Shown: positions 50,191-60,059, counted from the first letter of the stretch. The stretch is DNA of 64,000 nt from Sphingomonas sp. (GCF_004799495.1 NZ_SSMY01000006.1:124001-188000), one strand, 5' to 3'. The notes: generated by a model from the sequence alone, not told the origin. Numbers and translations are program-made.

Positions 50191-51825
50191 TCAGACCAAC
50201 CGGCTCTTCTTCACCGCCGCCTCAATGAAGCTCGCGAACAGCGGATGCGGGTCGAACGGCTTGCTCTTCAACTCGGGGTGAAACTGGACACCGACGAACC
50301 ACGGGTGGTCGGGCCGCTCGACGATCTCAGGCAGCATGCCGTCGGGCGACATCCCGCTGAATACCAGCCCGCCCTTCTCCAGCGCCGTCCTGTAGCCGGT
50401 ATTAACCTCGTAGCGGTGACGATGCCGCTCGCTGATGTCGGTCGCGCCGTAAATCGAGGACACCACGCTGTTGCCGGCCAGCTTCGCGTCGTACGCGCCG
50501 AGCCGCATCGTGCCGCCCAGATCGCCACCCGCCTCGCGCTTCTCGACGCCCTCGGCGGTCATCCATTCGGTGATGATGCCGACCACGGGCTCGTCGGTCG
50601 GGCCGAATTCGGTGGAACTGGCCTTTTCTATCCCTGCCAAGTTCCGCGCCCCTTCGATGCACGCCATCTGCATCCCGAAGCAAATGCCGAAATACGGCAC
50701 CTGCCGCTCGCGCGCGAACTTGACGCTGGCGATCTTGCCCTCCGCGCCGCGCTCCCCGAACGCGCCGGGGACGAGGATCGCGTGGAGCGGTTCGAGGCTC
50801 GCCGCGACGTCGCTGTCTTCATGCTCGAAGATTTCGGCGTCGATCCAGCGGATGTTGACCTTCACCCGGTTCGCGATCCCGCCGTGGACCAGCGCCTCGT
50901 TGAGCGACTTGTACGCGTCCTGCAGCCCGACATATTTGCCGACCACCCCGACCGTGACTTCCCCTTCCGGATTGGTCAGCCGGTCCATGATGTCGGTCCA
51001 GCGGTCTAGCCGCGGCTTCGCTCCGGGCTCGATCCCGAACGCGTTGAGGACGGCTTCGTCCAGCCCCTCCTCGTGATACTGGACCGGGACGGCATAAATG
51101 CTTTTCGCATCGAGCGCCGGAATGACCGCGTTCGCCGGCACGTTGCAGAACAACGCGATCTTGGCGCGCTCGCTCGCCGGTAGCGGTTGTTCGCAGCGGC
51201 ACACCAGCACGTCGGGCTGGACCCCGAGCGCCGCGAGCTCGCGCACCGAATGCTGCGTCGGCTTGGTCTTCAACTCGCCCGCTGCCGCGATGTACGGCAC
51301 CAGCGTCACATGGACGCTGACCGAATTGCCACGCCCCAAATCGTTGCGGATTTGGCGAATCGCCTCGATGAACGGCAGCGATTCGATATCGCCGACCGTC
51401 CCGCCGATCTCGCACAGCACAAAATCCAGGTCGTCGGTATCCGCGAGCGCGAACGCCTTGATCGCGTCGGTGACATGCGGGATCACCTGCACCGTCGCGC
51501 CGAGATAATCGCCGCGCCGCTCGCGCTGGATGATCTGCTGATAGATCCGGCCCGAGGTCACATTGTCCGACTGCCGCGCCGCAACGCCGGTGAAGCGTTC
51601 GTAATGGCCGAGGTCGAGGTCGGTCTCCGCGCCGTCGTCGGTGACGTAGACTTCGCCATGCTGATATGGGCTCATCGTGCCCGGATCGACGTTGAGATAG
51701 GGATCGAATTTCCGGATGCGGACGCGATAGCCGCGCGCTTGCAGGAGGGCGGCGAGGCTCGCCGCCATCAAACCCTTGCCAAGCGAGGACACCACGCCGC
51801 CGGTAATGAAAATAAACCGCGCCAT
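50191..51825 (-). CDS. pyrG: CTP synthase
   Basis: 544 residues. The N-terminal synthetase domain (about 1-265) has the P-loop [20 protein letters not shown] and [20 protein letters not shown]. The C-terminal glutamine amidotransferase domain has the nucleophile in [19 protein letters not shown] (Cys near 384) and the His-Glu pair in [18 protein letters not shown]. Converts UTP to CTP with ATP and glutamine. Upstream of it, on the same strand, lies secG. Confidence 0.97.
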   Translation of the reverse strand: MARFIFITGGVVSSLGKGLMAASLAALLQARGYRVRIRKFDPYLNVDPGTMSPYQHGEVYVTDDGAETDLDLGHYERFTGVAARQSDNVTSGRIYQQIIQRERRGDYLGATVQVIPHVTDAIKAFALADTDDLDFVLCEIGGTVGDIESLPFIEAIRQIRNDLGRGNSVSVHVTLVPYIAAAGELKTKPTQHSVRELAALGVQPDVLVCRCEQPLPASERAKIALFCNVPANAVIPALDAKSIYAVPVQYHEEGLDEAVLNAFGIEPGAKPRLDRWTDIMDRLTNPEGEVTVGVVGKYVGLQDAYKSLNEALVHGGIANRVKVNIRWIDAEIFEHEDSDVAASLEPLHAILVPGAFGERGAEGKIASVKFARERQVPYFGICFGMQMACIEGARNLAGIEKASSTEFGPTDEPVVGIITEWMTAEGVEKREAGGDLGGTMRLGAYDAKLAGNSVVSSIYGATDISERHRHRYEVNTGYRTALEKGGLVFSGMSPDGMLPEIVERPDHPWFVGVQFHPELKSKPFDPHPLFASFIEAAVKKSRLV

Positions 51826-51922
51826 GGGAGAAAACGCCTAGCTTGGATTGGGGACGGACGGCAAGCGCGCGAATCCGCGACCCGGCAAATAAATTGCCGG
51901 CGCCGCGGTCCGCTACGCGAAT

Positions 51923-52357
51923 TTACTTGGTCGGCGCGACCGTGTTGCCGGGGGCCGCGCGATTTTCCTGCGGCGTGGTGACGCCAGGAAAGCTCAGGTT
52001 GGCCGGCGCGGCCGTACCCGCCGCGGCGTTGGCCGCGTCGCCGCCGAACGCGCCGCCATTGGGCGCGGACTGCGCGGGTGCGGGCGCGGTCGGCGCCACC
52101 CGGTTGACCGAGGTATCGATCGAAGTCGCGTGCCGCGTCGCCGCCATGAACGCGAGCGTGATCGACAGCAACACGAACGCCGTCGCCAGGATCGCGGTCG
52201 AACGCGTCAGGAAATCCGCCGCGCCGCGCGCCGACATCAGCCCCGCGGGGCTGCCGCCGCCGGTCAGTCCGCCGCCTTCCGAGCGCTGCAACAGGATGAC
52301 CGTGACAAGCGCGAACGCGACGAGGAAATGGACGACGAGCAGGAAACTGAACAGCAT
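51923..52357 (-). CDS. secG: Preprotein translocase subunit SecG
   Basis: 144 residues from the ATG at 52357. Two transmembrane helices, about 2-20 (LFSFLLVVHFLVAFALVTVI) and 56-74 (TAILATAFVLLSITLAFMA), with the conserved LLQRSEGGGLTGGG loop between. A low-complexity Ala/Pro/Asn tail longer than in E. coli follows. Part of the SecYEG channel. Order secG-pyrG as in many proteobacteria. Confidence 0.93.
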   Translation of the reverse strand: MLFSFLLVVHFLVAFALVTVILLQRSEGGGLTGGGSPAGLMSARGAADFLTRSTAILATAFVLLSITLAFMAATRHATSIDTSVNRVAPTAPAPAQSAPNGGAFGGDAANAAAGTAAPANLSFPGVTTPQENRAAPGNTVAPTK

Positions 52358-52540
52358 GGAACGGGAAGCGCCTGAAATGGGGAAAGCGGGCACATAGGCG
52401 AGGCCGCGGGCGCGATCAACCGTAACGAATGACACGCAACGCGGGCGCTTTGCGCGACAATTCGTAACTCACCTGAAACCAAGCGGCCCCGGCGCACGTT
52501 GTTACGCTGACGATACCGCCCTCTTTTCGAGCAGACGATT

Positions 52541-52915
52541 GTGAGCAAGGCCATGAATGTCGCCGCATCCTTCACCGCTCCGCCGCTCACGCGATGGATG
52601 AACACGCTGGTCGACTACGTCCGATCGGGCGAACCGGATCTGACCAACCGCCAGATGGCGTTGCTGATGGTGGTCTATCTCAGCCCGGGGCCGCACACGG
52701 TGCGCGGGCTGGCGCGCGCGCTGAATGTGTCTAAACCGGTCGTGACACGTGCCTTGAACAGGTTGGGCGGCCTCGGCTATCTGCGCCGCCAGCGCGACGA
52801 TACCGACAAACGCAACATTTTCATCGCGCGGACGACCGAAGGGGCAGGTTTTCTTGAAGAGTTCGGACAATTTGTGGGAGAAAGCGAGCCTCGCGCCCGG
52901 CGCGCCACCGCGTAA
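52541..52915 (+). CDS. MarR-family transcriptional regulator
   Basis: 124 residues, GTG at 52541 (ATG at 52553 would shorten by four). Winged helix-turn-helix: LTNRQMALLMVVYLSPGPHT, VRGLARALNVSKPVVTRALN as recognition helix region, and LGYLRRQRDDTDKRNIFIA as the wing. Shorter than classical MarR; resembles DNA-binding proteins without a large effector pocket. Its 3' end overlaps the SH3 gene by 62 bp in another frame. Confidence 0.85.
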   Translation: MSKAMNVAASFTAPPLTRWMNTLVDYVRSGEPDLTNRQMALLMVVYLSPGPHTVRGLARALNVSKPVVTRALNRLGGLGYLRRQRDDTDKRNIFIARTTEGAGFLEEFGQFVGESEPRARRATA

Positions 52916-53225
52916 GAGTTTTGCGCTGACCGGGCATTCGGTCGCGATCGATCCGCGCCACAACGCCGTCCGCCCCGATCTGGCCGACGTGCGGCTCGCC
53001 GAATATGTCTTCGCGCCGCATTATGCCGCGCCGATGCCGTGCGTCGTGACGCGCGATGTCGTCCTCCATCTCACGTCATCCGCGGATTCGGCAGTATTGG
53101 CCGAATTGCAGGCTGGCGATGCGTTCGAATGCCTCGAAGTGCTGCGCGAAGTGGCCTGGGGCGTATCGCCCGACCGCCGGTTGGCCGGATATGTCGATCG
53201 GGACGCGCTGGACCAGATCAAGTGA
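52854..53225 (+). CDS. SH3-like domain protein, resembling the N-terminus of NlpC/P60 peptidases
   Basis: 123 residues from a TTG at 52854. The central part FALTGHSVAIDPRHNAVRPD then LADVRLAEYVFAPHYAAPMP resembles the start of sphingomonad C40 (NlpC/P60) peptidases found next to a MarR gene. The bacterial SH3 domain ends GYVDRDALD. The catalytic NlpC/P60 domain (Cys-His) is absent, since the chain stops here and argC starts in the same bases (GTGA). Possibly a stand-alone cell-wall-binding module or a truncated remnant. Confidence 0.7.
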   Translation: MKSSDNLWEKASLAPGAPPRKSFALTGHSVAIDPRHNAVRPDLADVRLAEYVFAPHYAAPMPCVVTRDVVLHLTSSADSAVLAELQAGDAFECLEVLREVAWGVSPDRRLAGYVDRDALDQIK

Positions 53226-54151
53226 GCGTCAGCGTTTTCATTGATGGCGGGCACGGCACGACCGGGTTGGAAATCGCGCAGCGGCTGGGCGGCCGCAAGG
53301 ACGTGACGCTGGTCACGCTCGACGAGTCGAAGCGCAAGAACGCCAAGGCGCGGAGCGACGCGCTCAACGACGCGGATATCGTCATCCTCTGCCTGCCCGA
53401 CGACGCCGCGCGCGAGGCGGTCGAGATGATCGCGTCGGACACGACTCGCGTGATCGACGCCTCGTCGGCGCATCGCATCGCCGACGGCTGGACCTATGGC
53501 TTTCCGGAGCTCGAGCCCGCGCAGCAGGCGGAGATCGCGGCCGCCGCACGGATCAGCAACCCTGGGTGCTACCCGACCGGATTCCTCGCCCTCGTCCGCC
53601 CGCTCGTCCGCGCCGGTTACGTGCCGGTCGACTGGCCGCTGAGCATCAACGCGCTGTCGGGCTATTCGGGTGGCGGCAAGGCGATGATCGCCGAATTCGA
53701 AAGCGGCAAGGCGAAGACGCGCGCGCGCGCCTATGGCCTCGATCTGTCGCACAAGCATGTCGCCGAAATGCGCCGCCACGCGCGGATCGAGCATGTGCCG
53801 ATCTTCCAGCCGGGTGTCGCCGACACCTATCGCGGGATGATCGTCGAGGTGCCGCTGCCGCTCCACGCGCTGCCGCGCAAGCCGAGCCTCGCGCAGATCG
53901 AAGCGACGCTGGCGGAGGCCTACAAGGATTCGCCGCTGGTCCGGGTCGCGCCGGGCGATGTTCCGTTCGTGCGGATCGAGGACGATGCCGGCACCGACCG
54001 GCTGACCTTGCGCGTTTGCGGCAATGACGAGACCGGCCAGGCCCGATTGATCGCGACGCTCGACAATCTCGGCAAGGGCGCGGCGGGTGCCGCGGTGCAG
54101 AACCTCAACATCATGGCCGGGTTCGATCCGATCGCGGGGCTGACGCTCTAG
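53222..54151 (+). CDS. argC: N-acetyl-gamma-glutamyl-phosphate reductase (short type)
   Basis: 309 residues from the GTG overlapping the SH3 gene stop. NADP-binding start VFIDGGHGTTGLEIAQRLGG, catalytic Cys in ISNPGCYPTGFLALVRPLV near residue 117, conserved His regions LSHKHVAEMRRHARI. The short (about 310-residue) type 2 enzyme, distinct from the 340-residue ArgC. Third step of arginine synthesis. Convergent with the hydroxylase gene, overlapping by 4 bp. Confidence 0.94.
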   Translation: MSVSVFIDGGHGTTGLEIAQRLGGRKDVTLVTLDESKRKNAKARSDALNDADIVILCLPDDAAREAVEMIASDTTRVIDASSAHRIADGWTYGFPELEPAQQAEIAAAARISNPGCYPTGFLALVRPLVRAGYVPVDWPLSINALSGYSGGGKAMIAEFESGKAKTRARAYGLDLSHKHVAEMRRHARIEHVPIFQPGVADTYRGMIVEVPLPLHALPRKPSLAQIEATLAEAYKDSPLVRVAPGDVPFVRIEDDAGTDRLTLRVCGNDETGQARLIATLDNLGKGAAGAAVQNLNIMAGFDPIAGLTL

Positions 54152-54780
54152 CGGCCCGTCATCATCGCGACCGCCAGTTCCTTCGCCGAATCGAAATAAA
54201 CCGCTCGGCCGACCGCGTGCGGCAACATGTCGACGAGCAGATGGACTCGATCGGTCGCACCGTGGTTGCGCACCGAATGCCGCACGCAGTTATTGAGTTC
54301 GTACAGCACGCCCTCCTCGAGCCGGAAATCCTCTTCCGCGATCGTGAAGACGACCGCATCGTTGGTCGCGATCGGAATATGGGTGCGGTGGATCAGCGCC
54401 AGCATGCCCGCGTCGCGATGCGGCGAGATCGTCTCCCCCGCCGGCAGTTCGGCGAACTGCGCGCGCAGGACGTCGCAGTCGGGGTAGCGCGGCGCGACGT
54501 GATCCCGCACGATGGCCTCCACCGCCTCGAAGAGCGGACGTGCGGCGTTGCGCAATACGCTGATCCGCCCGGTCTGCTCGGCCTCGCTGAGTGCCGAGCG
54601 CGCCAGAAAGTTAGGCTGGTCGTTATAATAATAGACCGCGCCGCCCGGCCTGTCCCCCGCCAGGCCCGCCCGGCTCGCCCGATCGAGATGCCAGAAATCC
54701 GATGACACGCGCGCCAGGCCATCACGCAAACCCCGGATATCGACCGGTCCATGTTCGACGATTGATTGTCCGATATCCAT
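54148..54780 (-). CDS. Aspartyl/asparaginyl beta-hydroxylase domain protein
   Basis: 210 residues from the ATG at 54780; a longer frame upstream is antisense to zwf and rejected. The cupin-type 2-oxoglutarate/Fe(II) fold shows the iron-binding His and Asp in ISPHRDAGMLALIHRTHIPI near residue 125, VLYELNNCVRHSVRNHGATD with the distal His, and RVHLLVDMLP. Related to PF05118 enzymes that hydroxylate Asp/Asn or lipid A acyl chains. Substrate unknown. Divergent from zwf across 129 bp. Confidence 0.82.
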   Translation of the reverse strand: MDIGQSIVEHGPVDIRGLRDGLARVSSDFWHLDRASRAGLAGDRPGGAVYYYNDQPNFLARSALSEAEQTGRISVLRNAARPLFEAVEAIVRDHVAPRYPDCDVLRAQFAELPAGETISPHRDAGMLALIHRTHIPIATNDAVVFTIAEEDFRLEEGVLYELNNCVRHSVRNHGATDRVHLLVDMLPHAVGRAVYFDSAKELAVAMMTGR

Positions 54781-54909
54781 AGGCCCACTTGCGACGATGA
54801 CCGACCGCGGATCAAGCGTCGAATGGGCGCGTTTGGCACGGGAATGAGGTTGCCCCGCCGACATTTCGTCTGGTAGGCGGGCGGCCTCCCCGAAAAAGGC
54901 CGATTTTGC

Positions 54910-56376
54910 ATGGAAACCCGCGCGCCGCTCGACAAATTGCTGTTGTTCGGTGCGACCGGCGACCTGTCGCAACGCATGTTGCTTCCGTCGCTCTACGGCC
55001 TCGACGAAGACGGCTTGCTGCCCGCCGACATGACAATCACCGGGGCTGCGCGCACGCCGATGGGCGACGAGGCGTTCCGCAAGTTCGCGAAGGGCGCGCT
55101 CGACGAATATCTGCCGCCCGACCGCAAGGAAAAGGACAAGATCGCGGCATTCCTGAAGCGGCTCAACTACCAGACGCTCGACGTGACCAAGGAGGATCAT
55201 TTCACGCGAATCGCCGACGAACTGGGCGACACGTCGAAGGGGCTCGCAATCTTTCTGTCGACCGCGCCGAGCCTGTTCGAGCCGACCATCGCGGGGCTGG
55301 AGAAGGCCGGGTTCACCCACGGCGACGTTCGCATCGGGCTGGAAAAGCCGCTCGGCTATGACCTCGCCTCCAGCCGTGAGATCAACGATGCGGTCGCGCG
55401 GGTTTTCCCCGAGGACCGCATCTTCCGCTTCGACCATTACCTCGGCAAAGAAACCGTCCAGAACATCCTGGCGCTGCGGTTCGGCAATTCGTTCTTCGAG
55501 CCGGTGTGGAACGCGCAAGGGATCGACAACGTCCAGATCACGATTGCCGAGACGGTCGGGCTGGAGGAACGCGCGGGCTATTACGACGGCGCGGGGGCGC
55601 TCCGCGACATGGTCACCAACCACATCCTGCAACTCGTCGCGCTGATCGCGATGGAGCCGCCGGCGCGATACGACAAGGATTCGATCCGCGACGAGAAAGC
55701 CAAGGTTTTCCGCTCGCTGCGCTTGATCAGCCCAGAGGACGCGCCGCACGTTACGGTCACCGGCCAATACGGCCCGGGCGCGGTCGACGGGCAGATCGTC
55801 AAGGGCTATCTCGACGAGCTCGGCAAGCCGTCGGTCACCGAGACCTTCGTCGCGATCAAGGCCAATATCGACAATTGGCGCTGGCAGGACGTGCCGTTCT
55901 ACCTTCGCACCGGCAAGCGCATGGCGACGCGGCGGAGCGAGATCACCATCCAGTTCAAGCCGGTGCCGCACTCGATGTTCGCCGGGCGCGGCGGGCTGCT
56001 CCAGCCGAACAAACTGATCATCCGGCTCCAGCCCGAGGAAACGATCCAGTTGCTGGTGATGGCGAAGGAGCCGGGACTCGACCGCGACGGCATTCACTTG
56101 CGCGAAGTCCCGCTCAACCTCAGCCTCGACGCCGAATTCGCCGGCACACGGCGACGGATCGCCTACGAACGCCTGTTGCTCGACCTGATCGAGGGCGACC
56201 AGACGCTGTTCGTGCGCCGCGACGAGGTCGAGGCACAATGGACCTGGACCGACGCGATCCGCGCCGGCTGGGCCGCGAACGACATGAAGCCCAAGAGCTA
56301 CGCCTCGGGCAGCTGGGGCCCGTCCACCTCGATCGCGCTGACCGAGCGCGACGGCGTGACCTGGCAGGACGATTAG
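54910..56376 (+). CDS. zwf: Glucose-6-phosphate 1-dehydrogenase
   Basis: 488 residues. NADP-binding start LLLFGATGDLSQRMLLPSLY near residue 12, catalytic signature FRFDHYLGKETVQNILALRF with the His near residue 180. Later KANIDNWRWQDVPFYLRTGK. First step of the Entner-Doudoroff and oxidative pentose-phosphate routes. First gene of the zwf-pgl-edd-glk-eda cluster. Confidence 0.97.
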   Translation: METRAPLDKLLLFGATGDLSQRMLLPSLYGLDEDGLLPADMTITGAARTPMGDEAFRKFAKGALDEYLPPDRKEKDKIAAFLKRLNYQTLDVTKEDHFTRIADELGDTSKGLAIFLSTAPSLFEPTIAGLEKAGFTHGDVRIGLEKPLGYDLASSREINDAVARVFPEDRIFRFDHYLGKETVQNILALRFGNSFFEPVWNAQGIDNVQITIAETVGLEERAGYYDGAGALRDMVTNHILQLVALIAMEPPARYDKDSIRDEKAKVFRSLRLISPEDAPHVTVTGQYGPGAVDGQIVKGYLDELGKPSVTETFVAIKANIDNWRWQDVPFYLRTGKRMATRRSEITIQFKPVPHSMFAGRGGLLQPNKLIIRLQPEETIQLLVMAKEPGLDRDGIHLREVPLNLSLDAEFAGTRRRIAYERLLLDLIEGDQTLFVRRDEVEAQWTWTDAIRAGWAANDMKPKSYASGSWGPSTSIALTERDGVTWQDD

Positions 56377-56395
56377 GAACGGCAATCTGCCCTCC

Positions 56396-56466
56396 CCGTT
56401 TGTGTCGAGCGCAGTCGAGACATGCTGACGGAGGGACGGCTTCTCGACTTCGCTCGAAGCGAACGG
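56396..56466. repeat. REP-like inverted repeat between zwf and pgl
   Basis: CCGTTTGTGTCGAGCGCAGT (from 56396) and the arm ending CGACTTCGCTCGAAGCGAACGG (to 56466) pair imperfectly around about 20 bases. The GTCGAG-CGAAG-type core recurs as an intergenic repeat in sphingomonads as I recall. It occupies most of the 108-bp zwf-pgl gap. Confidence 0.7.
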
Positions 56467-56484
56467 AATTGGTTAGGAATGCAA

Positions 56485-57198
56485 ATGGCGATCAACGAAG
56501 AAATCGAATGGTGGGACTATGACGACGCCGAGGAGATGGCGGAGGCGGTCGCCGGCGACATCCAGTTCATCATCGAAAGCGCGATCGACGCGCGGGGCGG
56601 CGCGGTCATCGCGCTCGCCGGGGGCAAGACGCCCCTGCCCATCTACGCCATCCTAAGCGAAGCCAAGCTCGACTGGAAGCGCGTCACGATCATCCCCGGC
56701 GACGAGCGGATCGTGCCGCTCGGCGATCCGCTGTCGAACGTCACCGCGCTGGCTAAGGCGTTCCTGCCCAAGGGCGCGCGCGTGATACCGATCGTCCCAA
56801 CCGCGACCGCCGATTACAAGGCCGCGGGGCGCTCCGCCGACGCGTTGATGCAGGACCTCCACTGGCCGCTCGACCTGTGCCTGCTCGGTGTGGGCGGCGA
56901 CGGGCACACCGCGTCGATCTTCCCGGGTCCCGATTTCGACGAAGCGCTCAATGGCCCGAAGGAACGCCGCGCGCTCGGCGTGATGCCCGACCCGATGCCG
57001 GCCGATGCGCCGGTCGCGCGCGTGACGCTGAGCCGAGCGGCGATCGTTGCCTCCGCCTCGGTGATGATCGCGGTGACGGGCGCGGCCAAGCGCAAGGTGA
57101 TCGAGGACGCCATCGCGCAGGGGGCTGGGTCGACCTATCCGATCGGGCGCGTGCTGGCGGATACCGAGCTGCCGGTTGACATCCACTGGGCGCCCTGA
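56485..57198 (+). CDS. pgl: 6-phosphogluconolactonase
   Basis: 237 residues from the ATG at 56485, 6 bases after AGGA; the ATG at 56479 is an alternative. An earlier open stretch is translated REP repeat. Landmarks: AGGKTPLPIYAILS, IIPGDERIVPLGDPLSNVTA, LGVGGDGHTASIFPG with the conserved Asp-Gly-His, and the SolB/DevB-type C-terminus. Hydrolyses 6-phosphogluconolactone. Lies between zwf and edd. Confidence 0.95.
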   Translation: MAINEEIEWWDYDDAEEMAEAVAGDIQFIIESAIDARGGAVIALAGGKTPLPIYAILSEAKLDWKRVTIIPGDERIVPLGDPLSNVTALAKAFLPKGARVIPIVPTATADYKAAGRSADALMQDLHWPLDLCLLGVGGDGHTASIFPGPDFDEALNGPKERRALGVMPDPMPADAPVARVTLSRAAIVASASVMIAVTGAAKRKVIEDAIAQGAGSTYPIGRVLADTELPVDIHWAP

Positions 57199-57204
57199 CC
57201 ACGG

Positions 57205-57214
57205 CATACGTATG
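57205..57214. promoter_or_regulatory. Palindrome CATACGTATG upstream of edd, candidate operator
   Basis: The same 10-bp core as in the pckA palindrome (11136-11145), here in GGCATACGTATGTG, 6 bp after the pgl stop and 68 bp before the edd ATG. An internal promoter for edd-glk-eda would lie at this position. The two matches in 64 kb, both beside central-carbon genes, support a shared regulator. Confidence 0.5.
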
Positions 57215-57222
57215 TGACCGTC

Positions 57223-57243
57223 ACCCCGGGCTTGTCCCGGGGT
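57223..57243. repeat. Short GC-rich inverted repeat upstream of edd
   Basis: ACCCCGGG at 57223-57230 and CCCGGGGT at 57236-57243 pair fully around a 5-base loop. The GTCACCCCGGG context resembles another sphingomonad intergenic repeat type. It follows the CATACGTATG site directly. Confidence 0.6.
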
Positions 57244-57282
57244 CCGCCGTGCCGCAAAGCTGTCGGGCATGAGGGACAGACG

Positions 57283-59091
57283 ATGAACCCCGCCGTCTCG
57301 GCCGTCACGGATCGCATTATCGAGCGCTCGCGCCCGACCCGCGCGGCCTATCTCGACCTGATCGTGCGCGAACGCGACGCTGGGCTCAAGCGGCCGATGC
57401 TTGGCTGCGCCAACCTCGCGCACGGCTATGCCGGGACCGAGGAAGACCGCGAGGCGATGAAGGCCGATCGCGGAATGAATATCGGCATCGTCACCGCGTA
57501 CAACGACATGCTGTCGGCGCACGCGGTCTATTACCGCTATCCCGAGCAGATGAAGGTTTGGGCGCGCGAGGTCGGTGCGACGGCGCAGGTCGCGGGCGGC
57601 GTGCCGGCGATGTGCGACGGGGTAACGCAAGGTTATCCGGGGATGGAGCTGTCGCTGTTCAGCCGCGACACGATCGCGCTGTCGACGGCGGTCGCCTTGA
57701 GCCACGGCATGTTCGAGGGCGCGGCGTTGCTCGGGATCTGTGACAAGATCGTGCCCGGGCTGCTGATGGGGGCGTTGCGGTTCGGCCATCTCCCGATGAT
57801 CCTGATCCCCGGCGGACCGATGCGCACCGGTCTCGCCAACAAGGCCAAGGCCGCGGTGCGCGAAGCCTATGCCGAAGGGAAGGTCGGCCGCGACGAACTG
57901 CTCGACGCCGAGATCGGCGCGTATCACTCGAAGGGCACGTGCACCTTCTACGGCACCGCCAACACCAACCAGATGATGATGGAGGTAATGGGCCTCCACA
58001 TGCCCGGTGCCGCCTTCGCCAACCCGGGGACGAAGCTGCGCCAGGAACTGACGCGCGCCGCGACGCAGCGGCTGGCGAAGATCGGGTGGGAGGGCGACGA
58101 TTACCGCCCGCTCGGGCACTGCGTCGATGAGAAGGCGATCGTCAACGCAGCGGTCGGATTGCTCGCGACAGGCGGCTCGACCAACCACCTGATCCACCTC
58201 CCCGCCATCGCCCGCGCGGCTGGGATCGCGATCGATTGGGACGATATCGACGCGCTCAGCCGCGCGGTGCCGTTGGTCGCGCGCGTCTATCCCAACGGGT
58301 CGGCCGACGTGAACGGTTTCGAGGATGCCGGCGGAATGCCGTTCGTGATCCGCGAATTGCTCAATGCGGGACTACTCCACGGCGATATCCTCACGGTGGC
58401 CGGCGCGTTCGCCGATTATGGCAAGCGGCCTGTCATCGAGGGAGATACGCTGCGCTGGGAAGACCCGGGCGCGAGCGGCGACGACACGATCCTGCGCCCA
58501 GCGAGCGATCCCTTCTCCCCCGAAGGCGGCTTCCGCATCCTGTCGGGCAACCTCGGCCGCGCGTGCATCAAGGTGTCGGCGGTCGACCGCGAGCGCTGGG
58601 TGATCGAGGCGCCCGCGCGCGTGTTCCACGACCAGGCCGAGGTGCAGGTGGCGTTCAAGGCGGGCGAGCTCGACCGCGACGTCGTCGTCGTCGTGCGGTT
58701 CCAGGGCCCGCGCGCCAACGGCATGCCCGAGCTTCACAAGCTCACCCCGCCGCTCGGCGTTCTGCAGAACAAGGGCTTCAAGGTCGCACTCGTCACCGAC
58801 GGGCGTATGTCGGGCGCGTCGGGCAAGGTGCCCGCGGCGATCCATTGCTCGCCCGAGGCGCTGGGCGGCGGGCCGCTCGGCCGTGTGCGCGACGGTGATG
58901 TGATCCGGCTCGACGCCGTCGCCGGCACGCTCGATGCGATGATCGATGCGGCCGAATGGAATGCGCGCGAGCTCGCCGACTGCCCACTCGCGACGGAAGG
59001 CATGGGGCGCGAGCTGTTCGGGCTGTTCCGCAGCGCGGCCGACGAAGCCGAGCTTGGCGCGTCGGCAATCTTTGCGGGAGCGGGTTTGTGA
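57283..59091 (+). CDS. edd: Phosphogluconate dehydratase
   Basis: 602 residues from the ATG at 57283; the open frame further upstream is repeat sequence. Dehydrates 6-phosphogluconate to KDPG. Fe-S regions visible: [60 protein letters not shown]. These distinguish Edd from the IlvD at 24621. Its stop overlaps the glk ATG by one base (TGATG). Confidence 0.96.
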   Translation: MNPAVSAVTDRIIERSRPTRAAYLDLIVRERDAGLKRPMLGCANLAHGYAGTEEDREAMKADRGMNIGIVTAYNDMLSAHAVYYRYPEQMKVWAREVGATAQVAGGVPAMCDGVTQGYPGMELSLFSRDTIALSTAVALSHGMFEGAALLGICDKIVPGLLMGALRFGHLPMILIPGGPMRTGLANKAKAAVREAYAEGKVGRDELLDAEIGAYHSKGTCTFYGTANTNQMMMEVMGLHMPGAAFANPGTKLRQELTRAATQRLAKIGWEGDDYRPLGHCVDEKAIVNAAVGLLATGGSTNHLIHLPAIARAAGIAIDWDDIDALSRAVPLVARVYPNGSADVNGFEDAGGMPFVIRELLNAGLLHGDILTVAGAFADYGKRPVIEGDTLRWEDPGASGDDTILRPASDPFSPEGGFRILSGNLGRACIKVSAVDRERWVIEAPARVFHDQAEVQVAFKAGELDRDVVVVVRFQGPRANGMPELHKLTPPLGVLQNKGFKVALVTDGRMSGASGKVPAAIHCSPEALGGGPLGRVRDGDVIRLDAVAGTLDAMIDAAEWNARELADCPLATEGMGRELFGLFRSAADEAELGASAIFAGAGL

Positions 59092-60059
59092 TGCAGGTCG
59101 TCGCGGTGGATATCGGGGGCACGCACGCCCGTTTCGCCATCGCGGAAGTAGCCAAGGGCAACGTAGTATCGCTCGGCCATGTGGTGACGCAGAAGACCGC
59201 CGAGCACGCCTCGCTTCAGACCGCGTGGCAGGATTTCGAGCGCCAGCATGGCGCGCCGCTGCCCAAGGCCGCCGCGCTGTCGGTCGCGTCGCCGGTCGGC
59301 GGCGAGGTGATCAAGCTGACCAACAACCCGTGGATCATTCGCCCCGCGCTGATCCCCGAGCGACTCGGCGCCCACACCTATACGATCGTCAATGACTTCG
59401 CCGCGATCGCGCATGCCGTCGCGCAATTGCCCGAGGGCGATTTCTTACACATCTGCGGTCCGGATCGCCCGCTCGCGCGCGATGGCGTGACCTCGATCTG
59501 CGGCCCCGGCACCGGGCTGGGCGTGGCGGGCGTGTTCCACGCGGACGGCGGGTATCACGTCATGCCGACCGAAGGCGGGCATGTCGATTTCGCGCCGCTC
59601 GATGGGTTCGAGGATGCGATGCTGGCGCGGTTGCGCAAGACGTTCACGCGCGTCTCCGCCGAGCGCGTCTGCGCGGGACCGGCGATCGTCGCGATCTATG
59701 AAACGCTCGCCGAGATCGAAGACAAGCCCGTCCGCCACCTCGACGACAAGGCGATCTGGGGGCTCGCGTTCGAAGGCACCGACAGCCTGGCGATCGCTGC
59801 GCTCGACCGCTTCGTCCTGACGCTCGGCGCGTTCGCCGGCGACCTCGCGCTGACGCAGGGCGCGAAGGAGGTCGTGATCGCGGGCGGGCTCGGCCTCAAG
59901 CTCAAGGACCATTTCGCGCGTTCCGGATTCGCCGAGCGCTTCACCGCCAAGGGCCGCTTCCAGCAGATGATGGCTGGCATCCCGGTCAAGCTTATCACCC
60001 ACCCCCAGCCCGGCCTGTACGGCGCCGCGGCGGCGTTCGCGCAGGAGCATGCCAAATGA
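59091..60059 (+). CDS. glk: Glucokinase
   Basis: 322 residues, ROK-unlike Glk fold. N-terminal VVAVDIGGTHARFAIAEVAK phosphate loop, VNDFAAIAHAVAQLP, SICGPGTGLGVAGVFHADGG and EGGHVDFAPLDGFEDAM. Phosphorylates glucose with ATP, feeding zwf. Its stop overlaps the eda start (ATGA). The presence of glk inside the ED operon points to uptake of free glucose rather than PTS phosphorylation. Confidence 0.95.
   Translation: MQVVAVDIGGTHARFAIAEVAKGNVVSLGHVVTQKTAEHASLQTAWQDFERQHGAPLPKAAALSVASPVGGEVIKLTNNPWIIRPALIPERLGAHTYTIVNDFAAIAHAVAQLPEGDFLHICGPDRPLARDGVTSICGPGTGLGVAGVFHADGGYHVMPTEGGHVDFAPLDGFEDAMLARLRKTFTRVSAERVCAGPAIVAIYETLAEIEDKPVRHLDDKAIWGLAFEGTDSLAIAALDRFVLTLGAFAGDLALTQGAKEVVIAGGLGLKLKDHFARSGFAERFTAKGRFQQMMAGIPVKLITHPQPGLYGAAAAFAQEHAK

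Noticed and set aside
54781..56385. Upstream open extension of the Asp/Asn hydroxylase
   Set aside because: Antisense to zwf; the family domain begins at the ATG at 54780.
56422..56484. N-terminal extension of pgl
   Set aside because: It translates the REP-like repeat; the AGGA-spaced ATG at 56485 is the better start.
57214..57282. N-terminal extension of edd
   Set aside because: It translates the palindrome and repeat region; ATG at 57283 starts the conserved N-terminus.
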